The position numbers and the translations under genes were made by a program. A stretch of DNA of 64,000 nt from Russula earlei (taxonomy: Eukaryota; Basidiomycota; Agaricomycetes; Russulales; Russulaceae), in assembly GCA_025769875.1 (NCBI GenBank), contig JAGFNK010000038.1, positions 62,001 to 126,000 on the forward strand. The letters are read 5' to 3'. Positions within the stretch are counted from its first letter, which is position 1. Each line of letters begins with the position of its first letter. The notes below the pieces were generated by a model that worked only from the letters and a program-made list of their open reading frames with translations, made no database searches and had not been told where the DNA came from. Below are positions 21,554 through 32,941 of this stretch, piece by piece.

Positions 21554-22131
21554 CTCATGCCATGCCCCAGAGGGGGGTCAAGTCCATCTTTTACCATGTT
21601 TGGTGTGCATGTGATCCCCTTGCTAATGCAGGGAAGTGGGGGGCTACAGAGGATGAGCAGCTGTGCAGGTGAGATGTCTGTCAGTCTCAACATGTTTCCT
21701 TTCTTATCTCCTTCCTCCCAACAGAGCTGTTCCAAAGAAAGGAAATGGCTGGGTTGCTGTTGCAGAATTAGTGCAGCACTCACCAGCTGACTGTAGCGAC
21801 TGGTTTCACCAACACACAAATATCAGGGCATCAGATGGAGAGGTATGTCTCCTGATATGTGTTCTATCAAGACCTTCTGATGCTGCATCTGTATGGAAAA
21901 GGAGCCTGGTCTTTGGAGGAGGAAGGCCAACTTCTTCACACAATTGAGGAGTTGGCCCCAGAGTTGGCCCAGGAAGGTAAATCAGACATGTCTGCTCGAG
22001 GATTTTGGGTTTCCATTTCAAAGGCCATGGGAGCAACCCAGACACCAAAGCATTGTCAAAGCAAATGGTCTCTAATGGCACCCCATGTCAAAGAAATTCA
22101 TTTTGCCTGCCTTGTTATGTTACATTCTTGA
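21554..22131 (+). pseudogene. Reb1-like Myb/SANT DNA-binding protein fragment
   Basis: Three exons can be read. Exon 1 (to 21668) has the typical AKSIFYHV-like helix and GKWGATEDEQL. An intron (21669-21724) follows, with GTGAGA donor and CAACAG acceptor. Exon 2 (21725-21842) gives NGWVAVAELVQHSPADCSDW, the second half of a Myb repeat. After a second intron, exon 3 has GAWSLEEEGQLLHTIEEL and the CQSKW helix of the next repeat. Fungal Reb1/TTF-I-type proteins bind DNA with such tandem repeats to position nucleosomes or stop transcription. The acceptor of intron 2 appears mutated (GCAT where GCAG is expected), and the N-terminal part is missing. A repeat-borne relative rather than the host REB1 is likely. 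Confidence 0.65.
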
Positions 22132-23203
22132 TAGATGCTATATCTCCTCATAATATGGACAGTTGCAATGAGACAGCTGCTACCTTCCACAACAACCATG
22201 TTCATTTTTCCATCTCCCCCCATCATTTGCCAGTCTATTGTAACACTCCGTATAATTTGAGGTCCTATCCTGGTTGGACAAACATGTTGGTTGTATGCAC
22301 AGTTTCTTGTACAGTGGATACTTAATGCTGGCATGAAAGAAGCCTGTTAATTTGGGATGAGGATGAGGGGTTGTTATATCTGGACAGACAGAGGCATGGG
22401 GTTGGCTGAAACAGGGATTTGCAGTAGTGGTTTATACCCTCCAATCACTGAGCAGCTATGAGGATGATTGAACTACCACCCATAAATACCCTTCTTATGC
22501 TTTCAACAGCCTAATGGCACCACTTTCCAAAACAAGGCGCTTGCTAAACCACAGTCATGAAGAGCAGGTGTCCAGCACCTTAGGAGACAGTCAGCATAGC
22601 CAATGCCACAGATCAGTCTGATATTGAACTGACTTGCCTGGCACTGTCTGATGTTTAATTTTTGAGATAACCCCACAAGATCAAGTCCACCATCTGGTGT
22701 CAAGGGATATTCAATCTCATTCATATGTTCCAAATCCTTTTGTTGTTTGTAAATCCTCACAAGGATGTAACTTCCACTTTTCTTTTTTTCCTCAGCACAT
22801 CCTTCCCAAAAAGGTAGGATCGTTTGCTTGCAAATGCAATTGTGTTTGACTGACACCCAGGAGCAGACATACAATCAGTATTTCTGTCAGGCATCTTCTC
22901 TTGATTGTCTGTTGGTGCTGGAGTCAATGCATGCTGGATGTAGAATGTGTTGACCTTGCTGTGTGAATGCTCCGCTGCTGTGGGCTGTGTAAATTGGAAA
23001 GTGCTTGCTGGTTCATTGCTGTGGTCTTGCTGTTGATGGCCTCAGTTTTCATTGGTGATGCTCTGCTCAGAGGTGCCATCAGGTCTTGGGAGAGTAATCA
23101 CACATTGAGGCAAGAAATTTGGAAGTCAAATCTTCAATCTTAATTGATCCCTGTCCCTGCAACTATGCTGCCCATGGTAAATAAAGGACAAGCAATGGTG
23201 AGT
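22132..23203. other. No gene recognised
   Basis: A 123-codon minus-strand frame at 22503-22874 is open but shows no known motif, and nothing supports it as a gene. The rest is CpG-poor sequence without clear repeats. Confidence 0.4.
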
Positions 23204-23386
23204 TCATCTCATGTGGATCAATAGTGCATCAATATATGGCTTTTTCAGCAGGTGACTTGAGCCACCCACATCAATGCTGCGCTTGACACATAACTCCTGT
23301 AGTACAGGAATACTGTATCGTTTGAGGGTCTTCTTGGTCAGATCATGTTGCCAAAGAGCATGTTCAGCATGGTTGATTGTATACAT
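23204..23386 (-). pseudogene. SAP-like DNA-binding motif fragment
   Basis: The 60-residue frame contains YSIPVLQELCVKRSIDVGGS followed by KKPYIDALL. This matches the helix-turn-helix pattern of SAP domains (hydrophobic helix, Gly turn, K-x-x-x-I-x-x-L helix). SAP domains bind AT-rich DNA and are common in repeat-borne proteins of mushrooms. No upstream exon was identified, so it is probably a remnant. Confidence 0.4.
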
Positions 23387-23551
23387 TGATAAAACCTCAT
23401 GGTAAGTATGGACCTTTTATTATGCAGTCTGATGCTCAGACCCACTAATGATCTCACCTCTAAGTGTAAGGGACCACCCTATAGGCGCCCACAGTGAGAA
23501 CAATTATCCCCAAAGTTAGTGCCACTCTCATGAACATGCATGCTGTTATGA

Positions 23552-24513
23552 ACACTCTCAAAGAGCCCATTCTATTAAGGGGACTTCAAAGGGACTTAAC
23601 AAGGATCACATATGACTATTAACAAGCAAGACAATGGTGCCAAGATTGACTCCAGTTATATCTCATATAATAGCCCATTACACAGGATTGAACCCAAGAC
23701 CCTTGTTACAGAAGCCAGCTATGGCCTTCTGTTGAAGGGGATCAAACAATGAGCATTGTACACTTACAAGACAACAGTGCCAAGTTCAGCTCCAAGTCAC
23801 CTTGAAAGATAGCCCACTGCCAGGATCGAACCCAGGACCTCTAACCAACCAGACTGAACACTCATGGCCAGTGAGCCATCTGGTCTTTACTATAGTAAAG
23901 TGGTTCAACCCTTATAACCACTCAACACATGAAATGAAAACTCAACCTGGAGACTCCTAAAATGGAGATCTACATGCCCAGGTTCCCAGGGGAGAGTCAA
24001 TGAGGTTTACTAACTGTATTAGTAAGCCTGAAGTACAGCAAATGACCCATGAAGTTCACACAACAATCACATGGACTCCAAGAACTATTACTCATCACCA
24101 AAGCCCTTCTTACTCAGCAGATTATTCTGCATGACTGAGCATGCTTACCAAGCACCCCTGGGTGCCTTACTCATCCAGCTATTGTCATTGATAACAAGGT
24201 TACAATGCATCTGTTATTTAGTAGCTCTCTTGTAGTATATAAGTGCTCAATAAAGTACCAGACAGTCTCCAGACTGTCCATTTGTTTACAGCACTCTCTA
24301 CCCCTGGGATACTCCTTTAAGGACCATCCCCTTGTGATCATTCTGGCCTCTTCCCTGCATAACTGCTCAATGCTCCTGGTAACCATACCTCTTTGGTATT
24401 TGTTACTACTCTGGAACATTACTTCTTGCCCACACCATCTTGGACATCTACCGACTCATCTTTGAGCTCATCCCTCGCTCTTGAACTGGATAGTTCAACA
24501 GTGAGTCTTGACA
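23552..24513 (+). repeat. Solo-like gypsy LTR, family B, left limit uncertain
   Basis: The right end GAGTCTTGACA (24513) matches the 3' end of the gypsy LTRs. It shares TATATAAGTGCTCAATAAAG, the palindrome GACAGTCTCCAGACTGTC and the following CATTTG with the minus-strand LTR at 31422 onward. A TGTTATGAAC at 23552 is a possible start, but then the SINE pair lies inside it. The certain homologous part is about 24060-24513. No internal element region is attached. Confidence 0.55.
23620..23885 (-). repeat. Two tandem tRNA-derived SINE-like units
   Basis: On the minus strand the first unit has an A-box-like TGGCTCACTGG (23878-23868) and, 35 nt on, a perfect B box GGTTCGATCC (23832-23823). The second unit has GGTTCAATCC (23694-23685). 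After each B box the sequence is homologous: a GGGCTAT block, then ACTTGG or ACTGG, then CTTGGCAC followed by TTGTCTTG. This is the layout of a SINE with a tRNA head and a unique body, present as a diverged tandem pair. Confidence 0.6.
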
Positions 24514-25000
24514 CATGCTGGGTGATACTCTTCTCTCCTTGACAGTGCTGCAAAAGGGCACTGTGTTCTATGCTTTTGAGAAGTACACATAAGAACATCT
24601 TCTATCTCTTCCCACATGCTCTAACTGTTGGTCACTCATCATCATGCTTGTTGGTGATAACAATTATCCTTGTCATGTGATAATGACTCGTTTCTCCCTA
24701 ACCAATTACAACAAGCTGCCAATGTATACACATATGCATCTTGATCTCCCAAATATACAGTTTGAGCCCACAATAGTACCTGTACCTTCTCAAGGTATTT
24801 AAATCCATGGAGACCATGATGGTGACAATCACCTCTGTATCACAACAACCTGATTGCAAGCATGCCTTCACCATTTGACTGCAGTCAAACAACAAGGGAA
24901 TACTGTGTCACCACCATCACCACCATGCAATTGCAAATGTCACCAGGTGAGCCTCTGTGCTGATGCATATGTCTGACTGTCCTCCACTCATAAACCCAAC
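24514..25000. other. No gene recognised
   Basis: This is CpG-poor spacer between two LTR remnants. It contains short CAC/CCA-rich repeats at 24905-24930. Nothing coding is visible. Confidence 0.4.
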
Positions 25001-25649
25001 TGTTGGAGCACCCACCAGATGGAAATGAGCAGAAATGGTGCTTTTGCTCATCAACCAATTGTAATCATTGGAAGGCAGTTAAGAGATGCTGAGTACAGCA
25101 GCATCAAACACACCTTGTATGCTGACTGTTCATGCAAATTTCCATTCTGTAACAACTTTTGTAGTGCACAGGGATCCAGGACATGGATGTCATCACTCCA
25201 CAAAGTCCCTAAGTGTCCTGAGTCATCTACAGGTCTGACACAACAGGTTTATGCCCCTTTAATCCAATTGGAGCAGTCCAAAGAGTCTGAGATAACTTCT
25301 ATAGTTCACACTCAGCTTTGTAACAAGTATATAACCCCCAATGTAACATGGCAGTCATCAGACTGTCCATTTGTGATACTCTCCTCTTCCAGGTACTTAC
25401 TGTGACTGCTCTTCTAAAGATTCCCCTCACCTCCAAGGTACTCTTTCACAACCACCTTGTTTAAAGTCCCCTTGTTGCTCTGGCCTCCAACATTTGCCTT
25501 TGCCTCTTGCAACACTTACCAGTCCCCATCTGGTACCTCGTTGTTTGGCTTGTCTTCCTGTTCAATGCATTGCTCAACACCTACCATCTGTTCCAACCCT
25601 TGCCCACCTGCTCCTGAGTCCTTAGTGATCAGCAGCATGTGTCTTGACA
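25001..25649 (+). repeat. Diverged LTR remnant of the 3389-20351 gypsy family
   Basis: In plus orientation it carries TATATAACCCCCAATGTAACA, then CAGACTGTCCATTTG (25360-25369 for the core), then TTACCAGTCCCCATCTGGTAC. It ends ATGTGTCTTGACA at 25649. Each block has an equivalent in the complete LTRs at 3389-4217 and 19517-20351. The left limit is approximate. Confidence 0.65.
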
Positions 25650-26309
25650 GTTGTAGGGGGACAAGTTGTGGGGGGGGTGGGCGTTTGCATTTGGGATAGT
25701 TGGCTTAAGTTTCTGGGAAGGACAAAGGGTTTTGGTTTTGGGTGGTGAAAGGCATGTTGGTCATGGGGGTTTGGGTGGTGTGTGGTTTCCATGTGGTTGT
25801 CATGGCATCATATTGGGGGTATTGGTTTGGCAGTCTGGGGAGGAGGGTGGGGGGTTGGTTGGGTAGGGTGTTCACAGTGAGGGCTGGTGTTGCTTGTTCA
25901 TTGTTGGAGGGGGGGCAGTGTAGTTGTACAGTATGGGTTGTGTGCTTATTCAAGGAGAATTCTCTATTTGCAGACTATGCTAGCTATATACAAGGTGGTT
26001 GTGTTATGTATTGGTTTGGCTGGTTGATTGGTGGGTGGTCTGGTTGGTGAGGGGTCTTAGTTTTACAAAGGCTTGGATAGGTGGCTCTGGCTTTGCAGAG
26101 ACCATTGTTGAATTCATTGCCTATCCTTGCCCTGGCTTTGCCATGGGAAAATCCAGACCTGGTGGAGGTCATGGTTCAAGGAGCCCACTGTAATCCCTTT
26201 TTGTTTAAAGCCTCTTTGCATAATCCTTTTTTTTGCTTGAACAGAAAGTAATCAACTCATCATTATTTATAATCTCTTTTGCTTCATAAACAGAGAGGAG
26301 GTGTTGCTT
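25650..26309. other. G/T-rich tract, no gene recognised
   Basis: From 25650 to 26080 the plus strand is extremely G- and T-rich, with runs such as ggggggggtggg. The minus strand is open and Pro/Thr/Gln/Asn-rich there, as in some Gag proteins, but no motif supports this. Confidence 0.35.
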
Positions 26310-26718
26310 ATTGCCATTTTCAGCACACTTGGTGTGGCGCTTGAAACCACAAATTTGGTGCAAAAACCCCCTTCAACATGCAAGGCAAATATCTCCCTCA
26401 TTTCTGCTTGTATTTCAATAGAACTTATATTCCCTGAATCGCCTCAATGAGGGCTATCTATTCCCATATCTTTCATGAGATTCAAGCAAGAATTGGTGAA
26501 GCTGGACTCAGGTAGCCTGCACATGTATATTACACACATTACAACTAAAATTGATCATCTATCTTTCATATTTTTCCCTCAAAGTGCACCCATAGGCTGT
26601 GTTGAGGTAGCCCAATAGTGTTTTTGACCTAAGAGTTATTGTGTGCATGCAAATTATGTCCTTGTTGTAACCTGGTCATCTCCATCTTTGCCATGTCACA
26701 AGTCCTCTTACTCTTACT
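26310..26718 (+). repeat. Third, old copy of the 408-bp TIR, without partner
   Basis: It starts TTGCCATTTTCAGCACACTT and follows the whole 408-bp repeat with many transitions, keeping the CCCTGAATCGCCT block and the TAGTGTTTTTGAC block. No inverted partner was found downstream within the next few kb. Confidence 0.7.
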
Positions 26719-28340
26719 GCTTCTCTTCATTAAGTGGTTTTCTCCCTTATCCTCTCATGGGCTCAAAGCAATGTGCCACTATGTGATTGCCCCACACAAA
26801 GTGTAATACAGGCAAAAGAAAATGTGCCAAACAAAAAACTGATGACAATGAAAGTGAAGACTCATTCACTGCCACTCCCACTCAGCCAAAGTGCCAACCA
26901 TGAGCATGACCTCTCTCACCAAGGCTTCTAAGGCATCCCTAACACCCATTCATGAGGAAGATGGGGCTTGTATCAATGTAGAAGCTGTGGATGTCAGTCT
27001 CCATGATATTGCATATTTTCTCATGAATGTGGATGAATTTTTCTTGCCAAGGATCATCAAATGACACCCTTTTTTGTTTGCTATCAGTGACCCCGGATAA
27101 TCCCCTGGCAATTCCTCTCACATTCAATATCCCATTCAAAAATGCCTCTCAAGAACTTGTCATCAGCTCTGACAGTGCATTTATGACACTCATTGGCATC
27201 ACTGCCAAAATGGAGACCAGTGTCTTCTGTCTCTCCCAGATTGGATATATCCTTCCTTGGATGGTGCCCAAGACAAACAAGCCCATTGCAAAAATGCTTG
27301 AAAATGAGGATTACTTTTGAAAACTGATTGAACATGTATGGAATCACATTGACAAGCAAAAGGCAAAAAACCATGGAAAGGGCAATGTCCAGCCATTTGG
27401 CATCCAAATTGTCAATAACTCTGCCCTGGGAGCTGAAAAGGTGCATCTTATATCCTACTGTTCACATCTGCATCTGACACTTTTTTGACCAAAAACCCCT
27501 GGAGAAAAGAAGTTGTCCTCACTACCCACAACCTCACACCCACCTTTGGATCACCATGCCCCTGGCAAGACCAAGAGACTGAGCTTTTAGTGCTCTTAGA
27601 AAAGAAACACATGCACAAAGAGCACAACAAGCCATGCTACATGCAAATGACTGGCGCAAACTACCAGTACATGATGGAGGAGGCTCTGACCATTTGGGCT
27701 GCCTTGTTGGTACATACCATTGTCAATTTCCTTTGGATGCTCAATCCTAATGTTAGCAAGCATGACACCTTGCAACAATTGATACTCCCTCAGACAAGCT
27801 GAATCTTGTGGACAAATGCATCTGGCAGGCAAGAATCAAAAACATGAGACATCACAACCACCCCCTGTTGATTTGTTGGATGCTGTGCTAAACCCAAGCC
27901 ACACAGTTGCCAGAACATCCTCTGACCCCCCCAGATGGGCACAAGTCATGATGATGATGCTTGGGGGAGCCTTTGCCAATGCTGGTTCAAACTCTTATCA
28001 CCTTCCTCATGGTTAACTCTACCCACCTTCTACTCCACACCCTTGGACTTCCACACTCCCAAAATGGATCACATGTGACAAGGACTACCCTGACCTGAAG
28101 GAGTGGCTCCATCCTATTGAGAAGCATCCTGTCCAAGACAAGTTTGGAGAAGACTTTGTGCAGTGTGCCAATGTCCTTGTGGATGTCCACAAGCTTTTCA
28201 CAATTGAAGACATTGTGCCACTCACTGGCAATGAGCTGGCAAAGGTTGGTGGCATGGAATTTGGGATGGCCTCACACATCATACAGTTTGCAAAGGAGGA
28301 TGCATTGGCTTTAGACAAGAACAAGAAGGCACATTTCTAG
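26719..28340 (+). pseudogene. Decayed repeat-borne gene ending in a SAM-like domain
   Basis: Frames jump repeatedly, but a consistent protein trail is visible. A basic, Glu/Asp/Ser-rich start (KTDDNESEDSFTATPTQPK) is followed by MTSLTKASKASLTP and DVSLHDIAYFLMNVDEFFLP. At 28100-28340 comes a helical C-terminal domain with DLKEWLHPIEKHPVQ and FTIEDIVPLTGNELAKVGGM, ending in a predicted helix and KKAHF. The last part resembles a SAM-type five-helix domain found at the end of many repeat-associated mushroom proteins. Because it follows an old copy of the 408-bp TIR, it might be interior sequence of a larger relative of that element. The function is unknown. Confidence 0.4.
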
Positions 28341-28555
28341 GTAGAGTATCTCATTTTACACTCAGATCCACACAACATATGTACCATAGCTAAATCTGGA
28401 GCAATCACATAAAGTTCTATTGGAGCATCATGTTGCAATGAAGGGGCAAGGAGGCACGCCAAGCCATGAGGCATGCATTGAGGGCATGGTCAGCCATGAG
28501 GTGATAGCACCTGTTCATTATACACATAATTCATCTGGTAATCCAGATTATTCCT
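28341..28555. other. Junction spacer before the truncated second gypsy
   Basis: No coding signal was seen. Gypsy homology stops near 28556, where the Gag frame leaves its expected course after RKKTQH, so this is the truncation point of the second element. Confidence 0.4.
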
Positions 28556-31409
28556 ACCTTACAGTGTTGGGTCTTCTTCCTGTTTCCTGCAAACATTGCT
28601 GGAGGTTGCCCTCTCATAGAACCAGTTCCTCCAGGGATCCCTTGAGCTAATCCAGCAGGCACTAGTTGGGGTGGTACTCCTCTGGGTGGTGCTCCTCCTC
28701 CTGGTGGTGCTCCTCCTCCAGGAGGTCCCCCTCCACCTGGTGCTCCACCATCTGGTGGGTCCCCTCCTTGATGTATGTTGGGCACTAACATCATCCCATG
28801 ATGAGTGGCATACAAGTTTCCAGATGTAGAATGGGTGGTTTGTGTTGCTATTTGGGTAGTGGTAGCCATTATTTCAGATGCTGCTTGCATTAGATCTATG
28901 GCTGTGGCAAAACATTTGGTGAGTTTGTCTATTGGCTCTTTATTCTTTTCAATTACTGGAGTATCCTCCAGTGATTCTGATTTCTTTGGCTTGCTAGTAC
29001 TTGTGATGTATATGTCCTGTTCTGGTTCACTTCTGAACAACCACCCACTAGTATAAGGCTTTGCTTTGGTTCCTAAACCAAACTCTTCTGGGTTGGCGAT
29101 GAAATTGTCTTTGAGTACATAGAACCTGTCCTTGTCCCAATCAATGAAATACCACTGATCATTAATGTATTCTGCAGGTCAGACTGATTTGTTAAATTGG
29201 ACGTCAAAAAATCCACCCTCTAGTTCCATAGTAGGATGCCACCTTGCTCCTACACCAGTTAAGGAAAAGTTTTGAAAGTCTTTAGTTTGTCCATGAAACC
29301 TTGCATATTGTTTTCCATTACTTCCTGTCTTGAATGGAGTACTGATCAATTCTGACTCCAGTTTTGCCTAGCTTTCAACTGTGATATCAACAAGCTTGTT
29401 CTTGGCAAAAATACCAATGGATTTGGCTGTGTTTTATATCCTTTTTTTCTAGGATATAAAGTCTCGGAGGAGTTCCTGATTGGCACAGGTTCCTCCCTAT
29501 GACTACTTCTGCATAGGTTGGGATCCTAATTTTGCTCCTACTTGGTGCAAAGGTAAGTATGCTCAACTTATGTTAAGATCCTAACAGATCTTATTACCAA
29601 CTCTTAGTGAAAGAGTTGCTTGATATAGTTCAAGCACTAGACTTCAAATCCTTTGATATTATCTCAGGAACAGTAGATGTAAGAGATGAGAAGGGCCTCT
29701 TCCACTTAGAGTAATGAATTGATTTTAGAGAATCTTGACAAGATAGTTATTTCTTGTAAAAGAGTAAGTCAAGTGTAAGGCTCAACTGTTGGTATATCTG
29801 AGTATGTATACAATATCTCAATAATGGCTGATCCGATTTGTACAAGACTCGGGGAGCAGATAGCTGAGAACCAGTAGTATCTGAAAACATAAAGCACAAT
29901 TCAAGAGTGTCAGAAATGACTCATACATGAGTCATTCATTCCTAGTATCTGTCATCAAACTGTAAGCAATGAGTAAGCAATTACTCAGCAAGCCAGTAAG
30001 CAATCAGTAAGTGATAGGTAAGTGAATCACTAAGCAATAATAAGCAGGGATGAGTCACCAAAGCATAGGTAAGCAAAACAGATGAGAATGCAAGAATCCT
30101 AACAGTTCTCCATCAAAGTTCCTTGAGTTCAAGAGGTGCCAGTACAATAGCTGGCAGTGAGCAGGTTCAATGAGATGATTTAAGGTGTCAATGAAGAGGT
30201 TGTATTGCACCTGGTTTAGGATCTGCCCAAATGGGAGGAGGCCTATCAAGTCTTGGAGGACATAGGTATTGTGTGACCAGATGTCAATCTGTTGCCAGTT
30301 GTAGATGTTGACTATCAATACCAGGGGGAAGTAGATATCTTGGAGAATGGGAAGATGGTTAGAGATGAGCTCTCTTTGATGCAGGATAGCATCGTCCTCT
30401 GAGTCATATTCTGAGTTGATGCTTGGGTTGGGGGAAACTGTAAATCTCAGGGGCACTGCAGGTGTTTTTGATTTCTTGGTCTAGTGTTACAAGGGTAGTT
30501 CTTACTTTTTAAGAACTGTGCACTAGGTAGCTATGTTGATGATGCTTGGGTGAAGGGGATCCGAAGTAAGCATGGGATTCAGAGAGGAAGACATGGCAGA
30601 AAGCAGAAATGAGACAGAGCAGGGTAAAGATGGAGGTTGTCAAGAGAGTTTGAGTAACTGTTCTCAAATGATATATATCCTCCCTCAGCTATCCTTAAGT
30701 AAGCATATGAGTAATATACTCTGCTGTCAAGGAAGTTGTGAATGGAAGTGATGATGAAAGATCCTTGGTACATAAAGCGATAGATGGAAGGTAGCATATT
30801 CAAGTGGCACTGTATGGATGAATTGAACAAGTAATGGAGGCAACTGAAGGGGAAGTCTATGTCTGGTGGGTGTATCCCTATGGAGCTACACACCTCAAAG
30901 CTTGCTAGATTAAACTGCTTGATGAGGTCAGAGTTGGTAGGCAATACCGCAAAAGTGTGAGTGGTCTTGGCCCAAAATGGAGAAACAAAAGTGTCAGTGG
31001 GTGGTCATTGGAGCAAGTGACCTATAGTAGAGATGGAAGAGAGGGTGTCACATTGTCCTGCCTCCTCAAAAAGGTGCCAGTGTTCAAGTTCATTATGTCA
31101 AACACAATAAACTTGAAACTGGTGAGGGTGATAGGTGTACTTGGCACAATCAGGAGGATTGAAGAAGCTGCATGGAATGGGGGGAAGGTTTTCTTGGTCA
31201 ACATGAGGGTTGTCCTCTACATAAGTCCCTGGAAGGGGAAGAGCTGTACTGGGGGGAAGTCCAGGTGGCAGAGACAGCCCCAGAACAAGGGGAAAAGATT
31301 GGGGAAGGGAAAGCAGTTGGATGTTGGGAGTGTGAGGCTCCAGAGACCCAGCAGCTGGAATGTTGTCAGACACTTTGATGGGTTGACTGGTCAGCATGGG
31401 TTTTGGAAG
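28556..31409 (-). pseudogene. Second Ty3/gypsy element: leader and gag region, truncated before pol
   Basis: Read leftwards from 31409. The segment 30579-30944 (SIGIHPPDIDFPFSCLHYLF ... LSHFCFLPCLPL) and the segment 30055-30456 match 12755-13189 and about 12090-12690 of the first gypsy. Around 29041-29230 a frame gives WYFIDWDKDRFYVLKDNF and LGTKAKPYTSGWLFRSEPEQ. The frame 28531-29040 has a helical region, then a Gly/Pro tract (GGGAPPGGGAPP) and RGQPPAMFAGNRKK. This last motif resembles the start of the Gag capsid domain (GNPP..F.GDR). Pol is missing altogether. The element would have formed virus-like particles; it is now a fragment. Confidence 0.7.
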
Positions 31410-31419
31410 AGACTGTCCA
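31410..31419 (-). promoter_or_regulatory. Self-primer site of the second gypsy
   Basis: TGGACAGTCT on the minus strand lies two bases from the LTR end at 31422. It is identical to the site in the first gypsy and complementary to AGACTGTCCA in its own LTR (complement at 31653-31662). Confidence 0.65.
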
Positions 31420-32084
31420 GATGTTGCAACTCACTGTTGAACAATCCAGTTCAAGAGCAAGATAAGAGCTCAGAGACAAGTCGACTGAGTTCAAGGACAA
31501 AGTTGGTGAAGAGCATGGTCCAAACAAGTAGCAAGTACCAGAGAGGGACTGGTACTGGCTGTGAGAGGTGATCACAGAAAGAGAGGGCCAGATTGTACTA
31601 GATAGGGTGGTCACAAAGGAGTACCCTTGCTAGTGGAGTGCCACAAATCAAATGGACAGTCTGAAGACTGTCCGCTACTTTATTGAGCGCTTATATACTA
31701 CAAGGGAACTGCTAAATAGGGAACAAGTCATGACCTAGTTATCAAGCACACTTGACAGATGAGTAAGAAGTCAGAGTACACTTACTGAGCATGCCCAGTC
31801 ATGCTCAGTAAGCTGCTGAGTAAGAAGGTTCATTTGATGAGTAAGAGCTTTTAGTGTCCACATGTTTGTAGCTTAGTACACATGCAAAGCACCTGATTCA
31901 TTTACTTGTTAGTTAGTTAAGGGCCAGTCATCTGAGGACTTGTAGTTTGGTTCAGGGAATAGAGTTGTCCATAAGGCCCCTTATATAGTTCTATTAGGGT
32001 CCCTAGAGTCAACCCTAATACTTCTATTAAGGTCCTTAGTATTGCCCTATAGTTTGTTCTAAGGTTATTAGAGTTAGTCTATTA

Positions 32085-32492
32085 TTGCCGTTTTCAGTGC
32101 ACTTGGCGGAGCTTGAATTCCACCCAAATCGGCGCAGAAACCCCCTCAAACATGCGGGATGAATATCTCCCTCAAAACAGCTTTAATTCATATGAAACTT
32201 ATTGTCCCTGAATTGCCTGAATGAGGGCTAGGCAGCCCCATTGTTTTCATGAGATTTGAGTGAGAATTGGTGGAGCTGGACTCAAGCCACCTCCACATGT
32301 GTATTAGATGAATTACAACTCAAAATCATGGTCTATATCTATTATTTTTCCCTCATGTTGTACTCATGGGCTATCTTGAGGCAGCCCCATAGTGTTTTTG
32401 ACTCAAGTGTTGTGGTGTGCAACATTGTTTCCAGTGTGATTGGAGTCGCAGCCAGCCACTCATCACCCCTCTCGCCTCTCGATTCTGACCAT
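32085..32492 (+). repeat. Left terminal inverted repeat of TIR element copy 2
   Basis: It is the same 408-bp repeat as 8078-8485 and nearly identical to it. Beyond its inner border it shares a further block with the inner side of the right repeat of copy 1 (CTTCTTGTTTTTCACAGA), so the two copies have the same internal order in opposite orientation. Confidence 0.88.
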
Positions 32493-32941
32493 CCTTCTTG
32501 TTTTTCACAGACCGAGAGGAGTGGGTTGCAAAGAGGGGTCCTATTCTGAACTCTTTCTACTACAGAGTAGCTAGGGTGTTTTTATATACAGGAGAGAGGT
32601 ACTAGAGATGAAAGGCATGAAAGTGAATCAAGACTGGTTGAGATGGTCGAGGCAGTCGTGAAAGGCTTGAGACGCGAACACGTCTAGTGTGCCAAGGTGT
32701 GCATGCACGCATGGTCGATGGCAAGGGCTGGGCAATGCGATCAAGGTCTTGATGTCGCACACGAGATGGCTTGTGGTGTGCGTCGGTGGACTGCCTGGAA
32801 TGAGAGGGAGGTGGCAAGGGATGAAAGGGAGCTGAGGTGTCAGTCTCATGTCATGTCATGTCACATTTTTGCATGTGATTTTGAGGCCAGCCATAATCTT
32901 CCTTACACCTCCCAGGGGCTTGAAACTTTGACCGTCCTCGG

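Noticed and set aside
22503..22874. 123-codon minus-strand ORF
   Set aside because: There is no motif, no homology to neighbouring elements and no splice partner.
23823..23878. A genuine tRNA gene on the minus strand
   Set aside because: It has A and B boxes but no foldable acceptor stem or clear anticodon loop, and a second unit with the same 3' body lies next to it, which fits a SINE better.
31651..31680. Palindrome GGACAGTC-TGAA-GACTGTCC as a transcription terminator hairpin
   Set aside because: It lies at the expected RNA start of a gypsy LTR, and its half is complementary to the primer site, so self-priming explains it better.
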